NCBI GenBank assembly: GCA_015233785.1
Contig: JADFWT010000007.1
Span: 1-52,955 of the forward strand
Length of the DNA stretch: 52,955 bases
Direction: 5' to 3'
Source of the DNA: Magnetococcales bacterium
GTDB taxonomy: Bacteria; Pseudomonadota; Magnetococcia; Magnetococcales; JADFWT01
Under the pieces are notes generated by a model. That model was not told the DNA's origin and made no database searches. It saw only the letters and a program-made list of their open reading frames with translations. Positions 43,348 to 51,928 of this stretch are shown one piece after another; positions within the stretch are counted from its first letter, which is position 1; every line of letters starts with the position of its first letter. A program made the position numbers and the translations under genes.

Positions 43348-44856
43348 ATGAATCAGCCGCCCGTTTCGGACAACGCCTCCGACATACCACCGGATCCCGA
43401 CCAGGGACCACCGCCCGACCAGGGACCACCGCCCGGCTTCAATGACGGACCCCCTGACGATTTCGACCAGGGGCCACCAGCGGACTTCGATCCCATGCCG
43501 CCACCACAGAGCGAAGCCCAAGCGCTGCGACGCCCCGCCTACTCCCGAGAGGCGGAACAGTCGGTGCTTGGAGCCATCATGCTGGACAACAACGTCCTGG
43601 ATCAGGTGGCTGATATTCTCTCCCCGGATGATTTCTATGTCGGTGCCCACCGAGCCACCTTTCAAGCCATTCTAACCCTCTCGGAGCGCGGAGAACCTGC
43701 CGATCCGATTATTCTGCGTCAACATCTGGAGAAACATGATGAACTCGGCGCCGTGGGCGGAGCCGCCTATCTGGCGCAACTTGCCAATACCGTGCCGACC
43801 ACCGCCAACGCACTGGCCTATGCACGCATGGTGCATGAAAAATCGGTGATGCGTGAGCTGGCCCGCCAGGCCACCGCCATCGTCGAACAGGTCCACGACG
43901 CCGACGGCCCCCTGGACGATCTGCTGGATCTGGCCGAGCAGAAAATCTTCAGCGTCGGCGAAAGTCGCGCCCAGCGCCGCTCCAGCTACTACGATCTAAA
44001 ATCCATCATCGGGCCGGTCTTTACCCAGATTAACGAACTGATGGAGCATCGGGACGAAGTGACCGGCGTCGCCTCCGGCTTTAGCGACCTGGACAATAAA
44101 CTCACCGGCATGCATCCCTCGGACCTGCTGATCCTGGCCGGACGGCCCGCCATGGGTAAAACCTCCCTGGCCATGAACATCGCCGCCAACGCCGCCCTGG
44201 GCAAACAGAAATCCGCCGTGGCAATCTTCTCGCTGGAAATGTCCAAAGAGCAGCTTGCAGCGCGCCTGCTCTCTTCCGATGCCCGCATTGATGCTCAGGG
44301 ACTCCGTACCGGGCGCATTCGCAATGAAGACTATGGCCGACTGGCCCAATCCGCCGCACGGCTCAGCGAAGCCCCCATCTATGTGGACGACACGCCGGCC
44401 CTCTCTGTGATGGCGCTGCGTTCCAAAGCACGACGACTCAAACGAGAAAAAAATATTCAACTGATTATCGTGGACTATCTGCAACTGATGCGCGCCAGCG
44501 ACTCCAGCGACAACCGCACCCATGAAATCACCCAGATCAGTCAGGGGCTTAAAGCCATCGCCAAAGAGATGGATGTGCCGGTTATCGCCCTCTCCCAGCT
44601 CTCCCGCTCGGTGGAGAGTCGTACTGACAAAAGGCCCATTCTTTCCGACCTGAGAGAGTCCGGCAGTATCGAGCAGGATGCCGATGTGGTGATGTTTGTC
44701 TTTCGCGAGGAGTACTACAAGCAAGAGGATCCCAACCTGTTCGGCAAGGCTGAGCTAATCGTCGCCAAGCAGCGTAACGGCCCCACCGGAACCATCATGT
44801 TGACCTTTCTCCATAAATTCACCCGATTTGAGAATTTTTCCGCCAGTGAACATTAA
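43348..44856 (+). CDS. dnaB: Replicative DNA helicase DnaB
   Basis: DnaB is the hexameric 5'-3' helicase of the replication fork. The 502-residue form contains the N-terminal domain (about 65-165, PAYSREAEQSVLGAIMLD) and the RecA-like C-terminal domain. Walker A reads GRPAMGKTS, followed by SLEMSKEQLAARLL and IIVDYLQLM. The first 55 residues are a Pro/Asp/Gln-rich extension with a tandem DQGPPP repeat, absent from E. coli DnaB. ATG 43348 is favoured over GTG 43342; neither has a strong site. Alr follows with overlapping frames. Confidence 0.96.
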   Translation: MNQPPVSDNASDIPPDPDQGPPPDQGPPPGFNDGPPDDFDQGPPADFDPMPPPQSEAQALRRPAYSREAEQSVLGAIMLDNNVLDQVADILSPDDFYVGAHRATFQAILTLSERGEPADPIILRQHLEKHDELGAVGGAAYLAQLANTVPTTANALAYARMVHEKSVMRELARQATAIVEQVHDADGPLDDLLDLAEQKIFSVGESRAQRRSSYYDLKSIIGPVFTQINELMEHRDEVTGVASGFSDLDNKLTGMHPSDLLILAGRPAMGKTSLAMNIAANAALGKQKSAVAIFSLEMSKEQLAARLLSSDARIDAQGLRTGRIRNEDYGRLAQSAARLSEAPIYVDDTPALSVMALRSKARRLKREKNIQLIIVDYLQLMRASDSSDNRTHEITQISQGLKAIAKEMDVPVIALSQLSRSVESRTDKRPILSDLRESGSIEQDADVVMFVFREEYYKQEDPNLFGKAELIVAKQRNGPTGTIMLTFLHKFTRFENFSASEH

Positions 44857-46027
44857 CCCTCCCAACCCCTCTGAACCACCCCAAGGTCGCCCCACTTGGG
44901 TGGATGTGGACCTGGACGCCGTGCGCCACAATTTTCATCTGGCCAAACAGGCCATGAAGGCCACCCGCCTGCCGGGACAACAGATCGCCATCTACCCGGT
45001 GGTCAAGGCGGACGGTTATGGCCTCGGGGCGACACCCATCGCCAAAGCCCTGCACCAATCCGGGGCAGACGGCTTCTGCGTCGCCACCGTAGAAGAGGCC
45101 GTCACCCTCCGGGAGGCTGGCATCCGCGCCCCCATCGTCCTCCTGGCTGGATTCTCCCGCCCACAGGCCCCAACCATCGTCAAACTGGAGCTGGAGCCGC
45201 TGCTGTTCCGGGCCGATGAGGCGCGTTATCTGGCCGAATCCGCCAACCCGAAACAGCCCATTGCCGTCCATATCCAGTTCGATACCGGCATGGCCCGCCT
45301 GGGCAGTAGCATGGATGAGGCGCTGAAAATGGTGCATATCATTCATCAGACCGCCGGGCTCAAACTGGTGGGCATCTCCTCCCATCTGGCCTGTGCCGAC
45401 CAACCTACACGACCGGAGAACCTCAAGCAGGTACAAAAACTTCGCGCCATTCTGAGCCATGAAGGCTTTGCAAACCGTACACTACGGGTCTCTCTGGCCA
45501 ATAGCGGCGGCCTGCTGGGCGTACCGGAAAGCCACTTCGACTGGGGAAGGCCTGGCATTATGCTCTACGGCGGCTCCCCCTTCTTCCCGGAGATGGGCTG
45601 GCGGGAAGCCGGTCTGCATGCAGTGGCCCGCTGGCATAGCCGTATCATCCAGATCCAGACACTGGACACCGGAACACCCATGGGCTACGGCCATACCGAA
45701 ACCACCACACGCCCCTCCCGAATCGGCCAACTGCCTGTAGGCTATGCTGATGGACTCAACCGACTTCACAGCAACCGCAAAGGGTGGGTCGCCATAGAAG
45801 GCGTTCGCGCCCCCATTGTCGGGCGGGTCTGTATGGATTTGACGGCGGTGGATGTCACCGATATCCCCGCTGCCCATATCGGCAGCGAGGCGATTCTATT
45901 GGGGGGAGATGAGGCGGGCATTGAACCCGACGTGGAAGAGATGGCAACCTGGACCGGAACCATCCCCTATGAGGTACTCTGCCGCCTGGGACAACGGGTA
46001 CCAAGGCGCTATCTACATCAAAAATAA
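44846..46027 (+). CDS. alr: Alanine racemase
   Basis: This PLP enzyme supplies D-alanine for peptidoglycan. The PLP Lys lies in YPVVKADGYGLG and the second catalytic Tyr in MGYGHTET. Other conserved parts are HIQFDTGMARLG, GRPGIMLYG and GYADGLNR, and VGRVCMDLTAVD at the C-terminal domain. I choose GTG 44846 (393 aa), which lies inside the last codons of dnaB; a TTG at 44828 is in frame. Neither has a good site. The gene overlaps the end of dnaB by 11 nt, as in many genomes where dnaB and alr are adjacent. Confidence 0.94.
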   Translation: MNINPPNPSEPPQGRPTWVDVDLDAVRHNFHLAKQAMKATRLPGQQIAIYPVVKADGYGLGATPIAKALHQSGADGFCVATVEEAVTLREAGIRAPIVLLAGFSRPQAPTIVKLELEPLLFRADEARYLAESANPKQPIAVHIQFDTGMARLGSSMDEALKMVHIIHQTAGLKLVGISSHLACADQPTRPENLKQVQKLRAILSHEGFANRTLRVSLANSGGLLGVPESHFDWGRPGIMLYGGSPFFPEMGWREAGLHAVARWHSRIIQIQTLDTGTPMGYGHTETTTRPSRIGQLPVGYADGLNRLHSNRKGWVAIEGVRAPIVGRVCMDLTAVDVTDIPAAHIGSEAILLGGDEAGIEPDVEEMATWTGTIPYEVLCRLGQRVPRRYLHQK

Positions 46028-46413
46028 TGGATTTCGTAATCCTCGAAGCTCAGGCGAATCTTGACGTTGGAGTAACTAACCCGCTCGACGTTGCCATTGT
46101 TTGTTAACTCCGCCATGCGGCAGTTGTTGAAGGTCATGGTGTAGTAGCGCTGCATCTGCTCGACATTCTTACCGCGATTGCGCGCCGACGGCTTCAAAAC
46201 GTGCAGCGTCACCGGCAGGCTCTTTTTGCTCCAGCTCTGAAACAGCTCCAGATAGCGGGAGTTCTCATACTCCAACAGCGAAATGGTCAATACATTGACC
46301 CCCAACTCATAGTCGTAGCGGTAGACATTCTCCGACATGGCCCGTTGTAAATCGTGATCGCCGAACTCCACTTCAAAATAACCGTTGGTGACCTGCTTGG
46401 GTGTGTAGTCCAT
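46018..46413 (-). CDS. Hypothetical protein, possibly with a tube/Hcp-like beta fold
   Basis: The 131-residue protein starts at ATG 46413, 10 nt after AGGAGA. I do not know its family. It has no signal peptide or membrane helix. It is rich in beta-type segments and aromatic residues: an acidic N-terminal strand (GYFEVEFGDHD), LELFQSWSKKSLPVTLHVL in the middle, then RYYTMTFNNCRM and YSNVKIRLSFEDYEIHYF at the end. The pattern of a short helix with Trp, a strand, 'F-N-N-C' and a closing strand with SFE-x-x-E-I-x-Y recalls phage tail-tube or Hcp-type proteins; this is a weak structural impression. Its stop is 10 nt inside alr on the other strand. Confidence 0.6.
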   Translation of the reverse strand: MDYTPKQVTNGYFEVEFGDHDLQRAMSENVYRYDYELGVNVLTISLLEYENSRYLELFQSWSKKSLPVTLHVLKPSARNRGKNVEQMQRYYTMTFNNCRMAELTNNGNVERVSYSNVKIRLSFEDYEIHYF

Positions 46414-46527
46414 GGAAGCTATCTCTCCTGTCCTGTGGGTCGCTCTGTGAGGCGACGTCTCAATGCATACGCCAAATCGCCCGAAACATTGCAAATTAAC
46501 AGAAAATAAAGAACAATTGATTAGAGT

Positions 46528-46545
46528 AATGGAGCTCTCTCCATT
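46528..46545. repeat. Perfect inverted repeat AATGGAG-CTCT-CTCCATT
   Basis: It lies in the divergent gap between two unknown genes, 43 nt before the ATG at 46588. Its arms share the core AATGGA/TCCATT, and the following GGA, with the palindrome in front of the ArsR-type gene. Confidence 0.4.
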
Positions 46546-46587
46546 GGACCACCAACCCGACATCCGGTTCCCGAGAACTCTGAAGAG

Positions 46588-47241
46588 ATGAACGCAAAAT
46601 CCCTTCTCCAAAACCTGACCATGCTGGTGGCACTGCTTACCCCGTTGACATGGGGTACGCCCCTTTCAGCCCAGCCCATAAACCGCCTCTCCTCCACCCA
46701 ACGGGCCATTGAGGTGGAGATCCGCTTTATGGAACTACTGTTCGAACGGGCCGGGTTTTTCCCCGACTTTCGCGCTGCAAAACGGCAGCTGACCCCCAAA
46801 CCCACCGATACCGCCATCGTCGATGAGTTCTGGAACGACACCATCAGGAATTGGCAAGAAAAGGCCAAATCCTTTACCGCTGCCCAACTCACCCAGATGG
46901 AATTCTCCAAACACAAGAGCCCGGCCAATGCAGCTCAATTCAAACGCCTGGCCTTTCCTGCCTACCGCTCCTGCGCAACGACACGGCTCTATGGGCTCTA
47001 TGGGCTATTCGGCAAACCATTCGCAGAAATCTTTCAGAACCAATTCTTTGAGAAACAAACATCACTTCTGGATGCCATCTTACAACAAGAAAACTATGTG
47101 ACCAAACACTCCGAGGATGAACCGGGACTGAATCACGCCCTTACCTTCGGGATTGATTATAATCACTGCCTGGAACAGGTGGCAGAACACTTCAAAAAAG
47201 AACTACAGGCAATGCCTGATCAGGTGACTCAGCAGTATTAA
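46588..47241 (+). CDS. Secreted protein of unknown function
   Basis: The 217-residue product has an N-terminal signal peptide (about 1-28, ending TPLSAQP). The mature part is mostly helical, with aromatic-rich segments such as FMELLFERAGFFPDFRAAK (about 47-65) and YGLYGLFGKPFAEIFQNQF (about 136-154). Two Cys residues (about 128 and 195) could form a disulfide in the periplasm. ATG 46588 has only GAAGAG directly before it. I find no family and no partner; the upstream gene is divergent. Confidence 0.65.
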   Translation: MNAKSLLQNLTMLVALLTPLTWGTPLSAQPINRLSSTQRAIEVEIRFMELLFERAGFFPDFRAAKRQLTPKPTDTAIVDEFWNDTIRNWQEKAKSFTAAQLTQMEFSKHKSPANAAQFKRLAFPAYRSCATTRLYGLYGLFGKPFAEIFQNQFFEKQTSLLDAILQQENYVTKHSEDEPGLNHALTFGIDYNHCLEQVAEHFKKELQAMPDQVTQQY

Positions 47242-47252
47242 CACCCGTTTAA

Positions 47253-47882
47253 TCAGCAGCCAGGCATGGTCGGCATCTCATCTCGCTCCGGATCGGGCTG
47301 ACGCGGACAGGCCACATACCCCTCTTCGCCGCTCCTTAGATCCAGCCAATATACCCGGCCTCCCGAAGCCGCATCCAGCTTGCACACCTCCTGGGCCGCT
47401 TTGGGCGCATCACAACGCTTCTCCCGAAGTGCCGTCATGGCGAACCAACTGCCGGAACCAATGGCCATGGGCCGCTCAGGATCCAGACCAAACTTCACCA
47501 CGCTGGCGTCCTTACCCTTGCTGAAACGCTTCTTAAAAAATCGTACCTCGCGACTCTGACGGTGGACCGCCATCAACACCGTATCCTCCGGCAGCGACCA
47601 GGATGGATCCCGCAACCTCTCCAGATCACCGTCCCGAAGCGCCTCGGATCGATCCAGTGCCTCACGAATACCCTCCCAGGCCCCCGGCGCATCACAGGCA
47701 AAAGCAAAGACCCAATCACTTCCCGTAGGCGCAATCACCTTCCCACCCTCCTCCAACATCTTACGCTGGTAGCGCAATGAGGGTGGAATCACCGCCTGTA
47801 CCTTCTCCTCATACTCGGCATCGCCAACCACCACCAACGTATCGGTGGCCAGCAGGTCTCCATATAAAACAGCAATGGACAT
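47253..47882 (-). CDS. Ntn-hydrolase/proteasome-like protein, tentative
   Basis: The 209-residue protein is not a known enzyme by plain reading, but several parts fit the HslV/proteasome fold. These are MSIAVLYGDLLATDT at the start, GGKVIAPTGSDWVFAFACDA (about 46-65), VLMAVHRQSREVRFF, and PMAIGSGSWFAMTAL near 138-152, which mirrors IGSGG-x-YA of HslV. After removal of Met, Ser would be N-terminal, with Asp14 and Lys48 in possible triad positions (Thr1/Asp17/Lys33 of HslV). ATG 47882 is 15 nt after the SQR-like stop, so it is in that operon. Activity is inference; it could be a non-catalytic relative. Confidence 0.5.
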   Translation of the reverse strand: MSIAVLYGDLLATDTLVVVGDAEYEEKVQAVIPPSLRYQRKMLEEGGKVIAPTGSDWVFAFACDAPGAWEGIREALDRSEALRDGDLERLRDPSWSLPEDTVLMAVHRQSREVRFFKKRFSKGKDASVVKFGLDPERPMAIGSGSWFAMTALREKRCDAPKAAQEVCKLDAASGGRVYWLDLRSGEEGYVACPRQPDPERDEMPTMPGC

Positions 47883-47897
47883 GGCGCTTGGGTCTCT

Positions 47898-49031
47898 CTA
47901 GCGATAGGGAATGGTACATTTCCACTCAATGGCCTTCTTGACGAAATGCATCAGGCGCAGCGGCGGTAACATGAGATTGAACTTGGGAAAACGGGAGACC
48001 ATCATGCCGCTATCCAGGGTATCGACAATGCAGACCAACTCGGTACGGAACCCGGTGCTGGGCTCGCGACCATGCAACTCCGCCCATAGATTGCTGGCCG
48101 CCGTCTTGGCCTGAATCTCCGCCATATGGGCCTGCTTGGCGCGCCAATCCGGACCGGGAAAACTACCCGCATCACCCGCCACATAGACCCGACGCCCACC
48201 AATAGCCCGACACGTTTCGTCCGCCTTGAAAAAACCACCCGGCGACAACTCCATATCACTCTCGGAGAACCATGCTCGCCCAGTCATTCCAGGAAGAAAC
48301 ACCGTCAGATCACTGGCCACATCGCCCCCTTCGGTACGAATGCGATCCGCTTCAAAGCCGACAATCTTATGGCCTAGATGGGTCTCAATATCCCGTTTAT
48401 TCATAGCCGAAAGCAGCCCGGTCACCGCCTTGGCACCAAGACGTTTACCCGGCTGCGGCATGGGCGTGAAAAACTTCAATTTAAAATGTTTGCGCCGACC
48501 TTCCCGCCGCAACTGGGTGTGCATGCCGAACAGAAATTCGAACAGTGGCCCGCCACGCACGGCTGTGGGCTCCTTGGGATTGCCGGCAAAGCCCATGGCG
48601 ATGGTGCCGCCATCCATCTTGGCCACCCGCTCCCGAATGGCCCGCGCCGCAGGATAACCGGAACAGGGATTAATGGCGTACCGCTTGATGCCAGGGGCCT
48701 TCTGCATGTAGTCGGCCCCACAGGCAATCAACAGGGCATCATTCTCAACCACACCGCCGCTGCTCTCCACTCGACGACCATGCTCGCGGATGGCTTTGAC
48801 CTCGCCAGGATGGTAACGCACATCCATCTGCCGAAAATAATCCTGTAGCGGAAAGGCGATCCCCTTACGGTCCCGCTGACCCGACGGCACCCAAATGAGA
48901 CTCGGTGAGTAGATAAATTCGGCACGCGGCGCCACCACGCTGATATCCAGCTTACGCCCGGAATCCAACAACCGCAGTTTCCGTATAGCCGCCAGAGCCG
49001 CAAAACCCGATCCAATCACCGTTACTCGCAT
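47898..49031 (-). CDS. SQR/FCC-like FAD-dependent oxidoreductase
   Basis: The 377-residue protein has the pyridine nucleotide-disulfide oxidoreductase fold. The FAD motif is VIGSGFAALAAIRKLR (5-20), and the second dinucleotide region contains IACGADYMQ. The FAD-binding end is YVAGDAGSFPGPDWRAKQAHMAE. In sulfide:quinone reductases the same layout is used with two or three redox Cys; here Cys residues occur in NPCSGYPAA (about 124) and LVCIVDTLDSG (about 333). A C-terminal amphipathic region (MHFVKKAIEW) could sit on the membrane. Sulfide or flavocytochrome c-type activity is likely; the quinone acceptor is inferred. GAGGAG lies 8 nt before ATG 49031. Confidence 0.8.
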   Translation of the reverse strand: MRVTVIGSGFAALAAIRKLRLLDSGRKLDISVVAPRAEFIYSPSLIWVPSGQRDRKGIAFPLQDYFRQMDVRYHPGEVKAIREHGRRVESSGGVVENDALLIACGADYMQKAPGIKRYAINPCSGYPAARAIRERVAKMDGGTIAMGFAGNPKEPTAVRGGPLFEFLFGMHTQLRREGRRKHFKLKFFTPMPQPGKRLGAKAVTGLLSAMNKRDIETHLGHKIVGFEADRIRTEGGDVASDLTVFLPGMTGRAWFSESDMELSPGGFFKADETCRAIGGRRVYVAGDAGSFPGPDWRAKQAHMAEIQAKTAASNLWAELHGREPSTGFRTELVCIVDTLDSGMMVSRFPKFNLMLPPLRLMHFVKKAIEWKCTIPYR

Positions 49032-49067
49032 GGCCTTAACTCCTCGCCGTCATCCATCCAATAACCA

Positions 49068-51239
49068 TCAACCGTGCATCCGTTCGGCCCCAAACACCCC
49101 CTTCAGAGCTCGAATCTTAAGTAACATCGCCTGCAACTGCTCACGACCCTCCACTTCAATATCAAGCAGATAAGAACAGGGGCTGCGATCCCGATCCTGA
49201 ATGTGCGCCTTCAAGATCTCACCTCGGGCCTCCTGAACCACATGGCTCAAAGCTGCCAAGGTCTTCCGATAGTGGGAGACGATCACCCGCACACGGGCTA
49301 CATGGTAATGCCCCGCCGCCTGAGGCCACTCCACATCCTCTACCCAACGCTCGGGCTGGTCGGCAAAACGGGCCAAATTGGTGCAATCCACCTGGTGAAT
49401 GGTAATCCCCTTGCCGGTCACCACAATACCCACGATCAGATCGCCGGGAATAGGGCTGCAACAACGCGCCGCTCGCACCACCACATCGGACAACGCATTA
49501 GGCAGGCTCAGCGACTGAACCCCCTCCTTGCGCCCAGCCGCCGGCAAACTACGGTGGGATTGGCGACCCGCCTTAAGGATGCTCTCCGGAAAAACCGCCC
49601 CCAACACATGGATGGCCGACATCTTCGAAGCCCCCACCAGGGTCAACATCTCCTCCACATCAGGTTGTTTGAGACGCTCGGCCGCCTGCTGCAATCCGGC
49701 TTCGGTCAACTTGGCACCATGACCCACCTTGCGGGTCTCACGCTCCAACATCTCCCGACCCAGAGCAATGAACTGCGTCCGCTCCTGCTTCCGATGCCAA
49801 CGGGCAATGCGGTACTTGGCCTTTCCGGTCACCACAAACTGCAACCAGTTGGGATTGGGATGCTGACGCTCCGCCGTGATGATCTCAACCGTGTCGCCGG
49901 TGGCCAGCGGTGCCTTTAAAGGGGCCATGCGGCCATTGATACGGCACCCCTGGCAGTGGTCCCCTACCTCTGAATGAACCGCATAGGCAAAATCAACCGG
50001 TGTCGCCCCCCGAGGCAAGGTGATAATCCGGCCCTGTGGCGTAAAAAGATACACCTCGTCGGGAAACAGATCCACCTTGACGTTCTGTAGAAACTGCACC
50101 GGATTGTCGGCACTCTGATGGGTCTCCAGAAGCTGCTGAAGCCAAGCATAACCCGACTCCGCCTTGGGCTTCTTGGAGGAGATGCCCCGCGCCTTGTAGA
50201 TCCAATGAGCGGCCACGCCACTCTCGGCAATGCGGTGCATCTTCTCGGTGCGGATCTGAATTTCGATGCGATTACCGAAAGGACCAAACACCACCGTATG
50301 CAGAGAGCGATAACCGTTGCTCTTGGGTAGCGCAATGTAATCCTTGAAACGGCCCGGAATGGGACTAAACTCGCTATGGATCATGCCCAACACCCGATAA
50401 CAGTCGGACTTTTTCTGCACAATGATCCGGTATGCGATAAGATCGTACAACGCATCCAGGGTGGTTTCACGACGGGCCAGCTTGTGCCAGATGGAGTAGA
50501 GATGCTTGATACGCCCAAAGACCCGCGTCACCGGAATATCATACGCCGACAGCTTCTTCTCAATAATCGCCACCACCTTGCGCACCACGTCCTCACCGCC
50601 ACGACGCATATCCTGAACCCGACGCGCCAGATCGGCATGCTCCTCAGGATGAATGAGTCGAAAGGCCAGATCCTCCAGTTCGCTCTTGATGCGATGAACA
50701 CCCAGACGGTGGGCAATCGGGGTATAAATCTCCAAAACCTCGCGGGAGAAACGTACCGACGCCTCAGAGGGTGGATACTGGACCGCACGGCGCATCTCAT
50801 GCAGCGAAAGCGCCAAGCGAACCAATATGACTCGGACATCCTGCGCCATGGCCAGAACCATTTTACAGAACTCCTCCGGCTGGGACTCAACCATACCCTG
50901 AGAGGTCAAACTCCCAAGACGATTAACCCGCTCTACCAAATCGGCCGTAGCGTCCCCAAACTCCTGACGCACCTCCTCCAGCGATACGTCACCCCCAGCC
51001 ACCAGATTAGCCAGCGCGCCCGCCGCCACCGATACCGTATCCAGACGCAACACCACCAACGACTCGGAAATAGCCTCTGGTGCCAACGCCTCGTCTGATG
51101 GCAACGCCTCAGCGTGGGCTTCAAAAAAAGCCTCAAGACGAAGACGCAGTGTGGGGTCAGCCTCCGGATGGTAGGACCGGATCTGCTTAAAAAGGCTTTT
51201 CCACGAACTCAAGGTGTGTACCCCTTTGCGAATCGGCAC
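49068..51239 (-). CDS. RelA/SpoT family (p)ppGpp synthetase with degenerate hydrolase domain
   Basis: This 723-residue protein makes (p)ppGpp, the stringent-response alarmone. The pseudo-HD domain (about 50-200) lacks the hydrolase ligands: at the HD position it reads A77-N78, E81/D82 are Ala/Gly, and D144 is Leu. The synthetase domain (about 235-345) is intact, with FGRIKHLYSI, LDALYDLIAYR, RFKD (297-300), NGYRSLHT and the catalytic Glu326 in IEIQIRT. TGS (about 385-445) and ACT (about 645-720) domains follow. The RFKD motif is that of bifunctional Rel/SpoT, not the EFDD of RelA. GTG 51239 is the start, with GGCGG before it. The gene follows rpoZ by 12 nt; the symbol is left blank because relA and spoT types are mixed. 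Confidence 0.92.
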   Translation of the reverse strand: MPIRKGVHTLSSWKSLFKQIRSYHPEADPTLRLRLEAFFEAHAEALPSDEALAPEAISESLVVLRLDTVSVAAGALANLVAGGDVSLEEVRQEFGDATADLVERVNRLGSLTSQGMVESQPEEFCKMVLAMAQDVRVILVRLALSLHEMRRAVQYPPSEASVRFSREVLEIYTPIAHRLGVHRIKSELEDLAFRLIHPEEHADLARRVQDMRRGGEDVVRKVVAIIEKKLSAYDIPVTRVFGRIKHLYSIWHKLARRETTLDALYDLIAYRIIVQKKSDCYRVLGMIHSEFSPIPGRFKDYIALPKSNGYRSLHTVVFGPFGNRIEIQIRTEKMHRIAESGVAAHWIYKARGISSKKPKAESGYAWLQQLLETHQSADNPVQFLQNVKVDLFPDEVYLFTPQGRIITLPRGATPVDFAYAVHSEVGDHCQGCRINGRMAPLKAPLATGDTVEIITAERQHPNPNWLQFVVTGKAKYRIARWHRKQERTQFIALGREMLERETRKVGHGAKLTEAGLQQAAERLKQPDVEEMLTLVGASKMSAIHVLGAVFPESILKAGRQSHRSLPAAGRKEGVQSLSLPNALSDVVVRAARCCSPIPGDLIVGIVVTGKGITIHQVDCTNLARFADQPERWVEDVEWPQAAGHYHVARVRVIVSHYRKTLAALSHVVQEARGEILKAHIQDRDRSPCSYLLDIEVEGREQLQAMLLKIRALKGVFGAERMHG

Positions 51240-51251
51240 ACAGCCGCCGAA

Positions 51252-51833
51252 TTACGAGTCGCTGTTATCTTCCGCCGCCTCGGATGCCACATCGTTGGCC
51301 GGCTCGCCTAACGCCGCGCCAGCCGAAGCCTCATCAGCAACGGCTTCTACTCCTGGGGCCGCTTCCGCTTCGGTCGTGGCGTCTGGAGCCGGTGCGGCCT
51401 CCGTCTCTGCTTCTGGAGCAGCTTCAGCGGCTGGTGCAGTTTCCGCTTCCGGCGCGACCTCGGCCTTTGGAGCGGCCTCAGCCTTTGGAGCGGCTTCCTC
51501 TTTAGAGGCAGCAGCCTTAGACTGGCCAGTTGTGGCCGTCAAGATGGCCTTCACCGCTTCCTCTTCAGCCGCCTCAGCATTGGCGGCAGCAGCCTGCTCC
51601 GCCTGACGCTCCTTATTCTCCTCCTCCAACCCAACCGTGTTCATCAGCTCCGCCAGATCCACGGTGTTGGCTCCAATCTCACGTAAAGCAAGCACCGTAT
51701 CCTTATCATTGGTCTCGCCAATGGTGGACTCTTCACCCTTGGCCAGTTGACGTGCCCGGCGGGCTGCCATAATCACCAAATCAAATCGATTCGGTACATG
51801 CTCAAGACAATCTTCAATGGTTACACGAGCCAT
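51252..51833 (-). CDS. rpoZ: RNA polymerase omega subunit with long Ala/Glu-rich tail
   Basis: Omega aids assembly and stability of RNA polymerase and contacts ppGpp in its site 1. The core is typical: [20 protein letters not shown] and [11 protein letters not shown], then [15 protein letters not shown] (about 1-75). The rest, about 110 of 193 residues, is a low-complexity tail of Ala, Glu, Pro and Asp with tandem AAPKAE/APEAE-type units. Usual omega is 70-130 residues, so the tail is very long. The gene is followed by relA/spoT in the classic gmk-rpoZ-spoT order. Confidence 0.94.
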   Translation of the reverse strand: MARVTIEDCLEHVPNRFDLVIMAARRARQLAKGEESTIGETNDKDTVLALREIGANTVDLAELMNTVGLEEENKERQAEQAAAANAEAAEEEAVKAILTATTGQSKAAASKEEAAPKAEAAPKAEVAPEAETAPAAEAAPEAETEAAPAPDATTEAEAAPGVEAVADEASAGAALGEPANDVASEAAEDNSDS

Positions 51834-51928
51834 GATAGAACGGATCTCCTCACATCTCTGCCAACCGCCCAGGACGGGCGATTGTCTCTCTGTTGGGATA
51901 CTCTTTCGTACGCTGCTTTATCAGCTAT

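Noticed and set aside
43380-43500. Tandem DNA repeat in the dnaB start considered as a CRISPR or iteron array
   Set aside because: The repeat is in frame, short, few in number and encodes a Pro-rich tail; no cas or replication-origin features are present.
51350-51530. Repeated GCTTC/GGAGC units considered as a non-coding repeat
   Set aside because: They encode the Ala/Glu tail of RpoZ in frame, so they are coding low complexity.
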